From positions 3,038,001 through 3,102,000 of the forward strand of contig NZ_CP080409.1 of NCBI RefSeq assembly GCF_019448235.1: 64,000 nt of DNA. The letters run 5' to 3'. Source of the stretch: Nocardioides panacisoli. Lineage in GTDB: Bacteria > Actinomycetota > Actinomycetes > Propionibacteriales > Nocardioidaceae. The translations under genes were made by a program, and so were the position numbers. The notes beneath the pieces were generated by a model. It worked only from the letters and a program-made list of their open reading frames with translations, made no database searches and was not told the DNA's origin. Of this stretch, positions 60,089 to 64,000 are shown one piece after another (position 1 is the stretch's first letter; each line of letters begins with the position of its first letter).

Positions 60089-60754
60089 ATGCCTGCCCTG
60101 ACCGACCTCACCATCGCCGTCCTGGGCGGCACCGGGCCCCAGGGTCGCGGGCTCGCCCGTCGATTCGCCGCCGCCGGCCTGACCGTCGTTCTCGGCGGCC
60201 GCGATGCCGAGCGCACCGCGCGGGTGGCCGAGGAAGTCAGTGCCACGATCGACACCACCGTGGCGGGGACCGACAACCGGGCGGCCGCGACCGCCGGCGA
60301 CATCGTCCTCGTCGTGGTGCCGTGGGACGGCCACGCCGACCTGTTGCGCGGGCTGGTCGACGTCCTCGCCGGCAAGGTGGTCGTCGATTGCGTCAATCCG
60401 CTCGGCTTCGACAAGCAGGGTGCCCATGCACTCGACGTGCCGGAGGGCTCGGCGACCGAGCAGGCCGCTGCGATCCTGACCGGGTCGACCGTGGTGGGAG
60501 CCTTCCACAACGTCTCCGCGGTGTTGCTCGAGGACCCGGAGGTCTCCCGGGTGGAGACCGACGTGTTGGTGCTGGGCGACGAGCGCGAGGCCACCGACCT
60601 CGTCCAGGAGCTGGCGTCGACGATTCCCGGCGTCCGTGGGGTGTACGGCGGACGTCGACGCAACGCCCACCAGGTCGAGGCGCTGACGGCCAATCTGATC
60701 AGCATCAACCGACGCCACAAGGCTCACGCCGGGATCCGCGTCACCGACGTCTGA
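60089..60754 (+). CDS. npdG: NADPH-dependent F420 reductase (NpdG-like)
   Basis: 221 residues: Rossmann motif AVLGGTGPQGRGLARRF, GGRDAERT, VLVVVPWDGH, VVDCVNPLGFDKQG and the AFHNVSAVLL segment, the F420H2:NADP oxidoreductase pattern. It would interconvert F420 and NADP, tying the LLM oxidoreductases to the NADPH needed by the monooxygenase. ATG 60089 follows GTGGAGGAG; 50 bp after the BVMO gene and probably in its transcript. Confidence 0.88.
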   Translation: MPALTDLTIAVLGGTGPQGRGLARRFAAAGLTVVLGGRDAERTARVAEEVSATIDTTVAGTDNRAAATAGDIVLVVVPWDGHADLLRGLVDVLAGKVVVDCVNPLGFDKQGAHALDVPEGSATEQAAAILTGSTVVGAFHNVSAVLLEDPEVSRVETDVLVLGDEREATDLVQELASTIPGVRGVYGGRRRNAHQVEALTANLISINRRHKAHAGIRVTDV

Positions 60755-60777
60755 GGAGCGCCCCCGTTCGTCGGGGC

Positions 60778-62385
<1,608 letters not shown>

Positions 62386-62542
62386 CGTGCGGCTGCTCCT
62401 CCGTCCCGTCGTGGCGCGGGCCGTCGCGCTGCAGGGGGACGTCACTGCGGGCGCGGCGCCGCTCGGCGGCTTCACCCTAGGGAGCACCGGTCGGGCGGAG
62501 CAGGTGTCGACCGACCACAGTCCCGGGCACCGTGGTGGATCG

Positions 62543-64000
62543 ATGTTCTACCGTGCTGCCGTGGAAGGCGACGTGGAGGCCGAGGCCCGGAGCGGCCGTG
62601 AACGGGAGCTGGCATCGCTCTACGCCACCGCACGGTCGCTGACCGCGCTCGGCGACGTCGACGACGTGCTCCGGTCGATCGTGCGCCACGCGCACGACCT
62701 GATCGGCACCGACTTCACCTACCTCTCCCTCCTCGGCGACGACGGCGTCCTCGGCATCACCGCCAGCGAGGGCACGATCTCGGCCGACTTCCGCTCGGCC
62801 CACATCCCACCCGGCACCGGCCTCGGTGGCACGGTGGTCGAGTCGCGCGCCGCCCACTGGGTCGCCGACTACGCCGCGGCCGGCGAGCTGCGACACGACC
62901 CGGGGTTCGACTCCCTCGTCGGGAACGAGGGGCTCGTCGCCCTGTTGGGGGTGCCGCTGTTGGCCCGCGACCGGGTGATCGGCGTGCTCTTCGCCGCGGA
63001 GCGGACCGAGCGCCACTTCCGCACCGACGAGATCGCGCTCCTCAGCGCCTTCGCCGACCATGCCGCCGTGGCACTGGACAACGCTCGCCTCTACGAGCAG
63101 AGCCGGGAAGCGCTCGGCGAGCTGCAGTCGGCGTACCGCACCATCGAGGACCAGATGGCGATCATGCAGCGCGCCCAGTCCGTGCACGACGCCCTGACCG
63201 CCGTCGTGCTGGCCGGCGGGGGGCCGGCGACCGTCGCCTCCGAGCTCGCGGACCGCCTCGGCGGTGCCGTCACGCTCCTCGACCGCGACGGGGCCCTGCT
63301 CGCGCGGGGCGGGGAGGAGGTCGCGGCCGGCGAGGCGTCCGACGGGGCGCTCCGCGCGATCGAGGAGGCGCGCGCCGGGGGTCGGACCGTCACGACGGTC
63401 GGCGCCGACGGTCACCAGCACAGCGCCGCGACGGTCCGGGCCGGCGAGAGCGTCCTGGGCACGTTGGTGTGGCGCCACCGCCAGGATCCCGGGCCCGTCG
63501 ACCTGCGCAGCCTCGAGCTCGCCACCCACGTCGTGGGCCTGCTGATCCTGAAGGAGAACGCGACCGCAGAGGCAGCCGAGCGGCTCAGTGGCGAGCTGCT
63601 GACCGAGCTGATCGTCGCCAGCCCCCACCCCACCGCGACCCAGGAGGCGCGCGCGAGCACCCGGGGCATCGACCTCCGCGCGCTCGACGCGGTCTTCACG
63701 GTGCGTGCCGACGGTGTCGCGACCTCGGACGTCGTACGCCGCCTGCACGCGATCGCGCGAGAGCAGCGGGGCCTGGCCGGCGAGCACCGCGGCCGCGCCA
63801 CCCTGATGGCCGCGGCCGACGACGTCGAGGCCACGGCCCGCGAGGTCCATCGTCGCCTCCGTGCCGAGACCGGCGCCCCGGTCGTGGTCGTCGGTGAGCG
63901 CGTGCGGGACCACGACTGGGCACGGGCGTTCCTGCTGGCCACGCGATGCCTTGCGGTCGCCGGCCACCTCGGTGCCACCGACCTCGGCGCCACGACGTCC
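62543..64000 (+). CDS. GAF-domain PucR-type transcriptional regulator, C-terminus off the window
   Basis: The frame is open from ATG 62543 to the right edge (486 codons). Residues about 25-185 form a GAF sensor (IVRHAHDLIGTDFTYLSLLG...VIGVLFAAERTERHF), followed by a coiled coil (ARLYEQSREALGELQSAYRT) and a CdaR/PucR-like middle domain. The PucR C-terminal HTH is expected beyond the edge, so the class is an inference. GTG 62561 is another possible start. Divergent from the acyl-CoA synthetase; the 157-bp gap shows no clear operator. Confidence 0.75.
   Translation, partial: MFYRAAVEGDVEAEARSGRERELASLYATARSLTALGDVDDVLRSIVRHAHDLIGTDFTYLSLLGDDGVLGITASEGTISADFRSAHIPPGTGLGGTVVESRAAHWVADYAAAGELRHDPGFDSLVGNEGLVALLGVPLLARDRVIGVLFAAERTERHFRTDEIALLSAFADHAAVALDNARLYEQSREALGELQSAYRTIEDQMAIMQRAQSVHDALTAVVLAGGGPATVASELADRLGGAVTLLDRDGALLARGGEEVAAGEASDGALRAIEEARAGGRTVTTVGADGHQHSAATVRAGESVLGTLVWRHRQDPGPVDLRSLELATHVVGLLILKENATAEAAERLSGELLTELIVASPHPTATQEARASTRGIDLRALDAVFTVRADGVATSDVVRRLHAIAREQRGLAGEHRGRATLMAAADDVEATAREVHRRLRAETGAPVVVVGERVRDHDWARAFLLATRCLAVAGHLGATDLGATTS

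Overview
The window is high-GC, gene-dense DNA from an actinobacterium, most likely a Nocardioidaceae-type soil organism (inference). The grounds are the GC-rich third codon positions, frequent GTG starts, ATGA/GTGA stop-start overlaps, F420-dependent luciferase-like oxidoreductases, stand-alone DUF35 Zn-ribbon/OB proteins paired with SCP2-type thiolases, and many FadE/FadD/SDR genes. There are no rRNA or tRNA genes, IS elements, CRISPR arrays or phage genes. No stretch over 300 bases lacks a gene.

Region A (1-17.9 kb) is a catabolic module. An operon runs from an enoyl-CoA hydratase fragment through DUF35, thiolase, acyl-CoA dehydrogenase (ACAD), APH-type kinase, a second ACAD, two SDRs and a Zn-alcohol dehydrogenase to an acyl-CoA ligase. 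It is followed by a TetR regulator, an EthD protein, an MBL-fold hydrolase, an SDR, a three-gene TRAP transporter, another SDR and an MDR reductase. The kinase between two ACADs resembles the phosphorylation-dependent 4-hydroxyacyl-CoA route (levulinate LvaA/LvaC, ACAD10/11), so the substrate may be a gamma-hydroxy or gamma-keto acid imported by TRAP. A 13-bp motif (about TGAMYYGAAYTCA) occurs four times, at the TetR gene and at the promoters it would plausibly control.

Region B (18.0-26.3 kb) is housekeeping. It holds a dienelactone hydrolase and a small conserved protein, a glyoxylate/glycolate set (malate synthase G, GlcG-like protein, IclR regulator, GlcD-like oxidase), and a diaminopropionate ammonia-lyase/M20 amidohydrolase pair.

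Region C (26.3-60.8 kb) is a large putative regulon around a KstR2-like TetR gene at 33.2 kb. Copies or near-copies of the 14-bp dyad AnCAAGnnCTTGnT (the motif published for mycobacterial KstR2, as I recall) lie before six transcription units: 26.9, 30.5, 33.9, 36.9 (three copies), 47.3 (two) and 58.3 kb. The genes encode a five-part branched-chain-type ABC importer split over two operons, two acyl-CoA ligases, five ACADs, MaoC and SDR enzymes, thiolase/DUF35 systems, an HMG-CoA lyase, a CoA transferase, an amidohydrolase, three F420-type luciferase-like oxidoreductases plus one degenerate partner, a cyclohexanone-monooxygenase-like Baeyer-Villiger enzyme and an NpdG-like F420H2:NADP oxidoreductase. 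Together they look like import, CoA activation, beta-oxidation, retro-aldol or thiolytic cleavage, and Baeyer-Villiger opening of an alicyclic (steroid- or terpenoid-like) compound. The substrate cannot be read from the sequence.

Region D (60.8-64 kb) has an acyl-CoA synthetase divergent from a GAF-containing PucR-type regulator that runs off the window.
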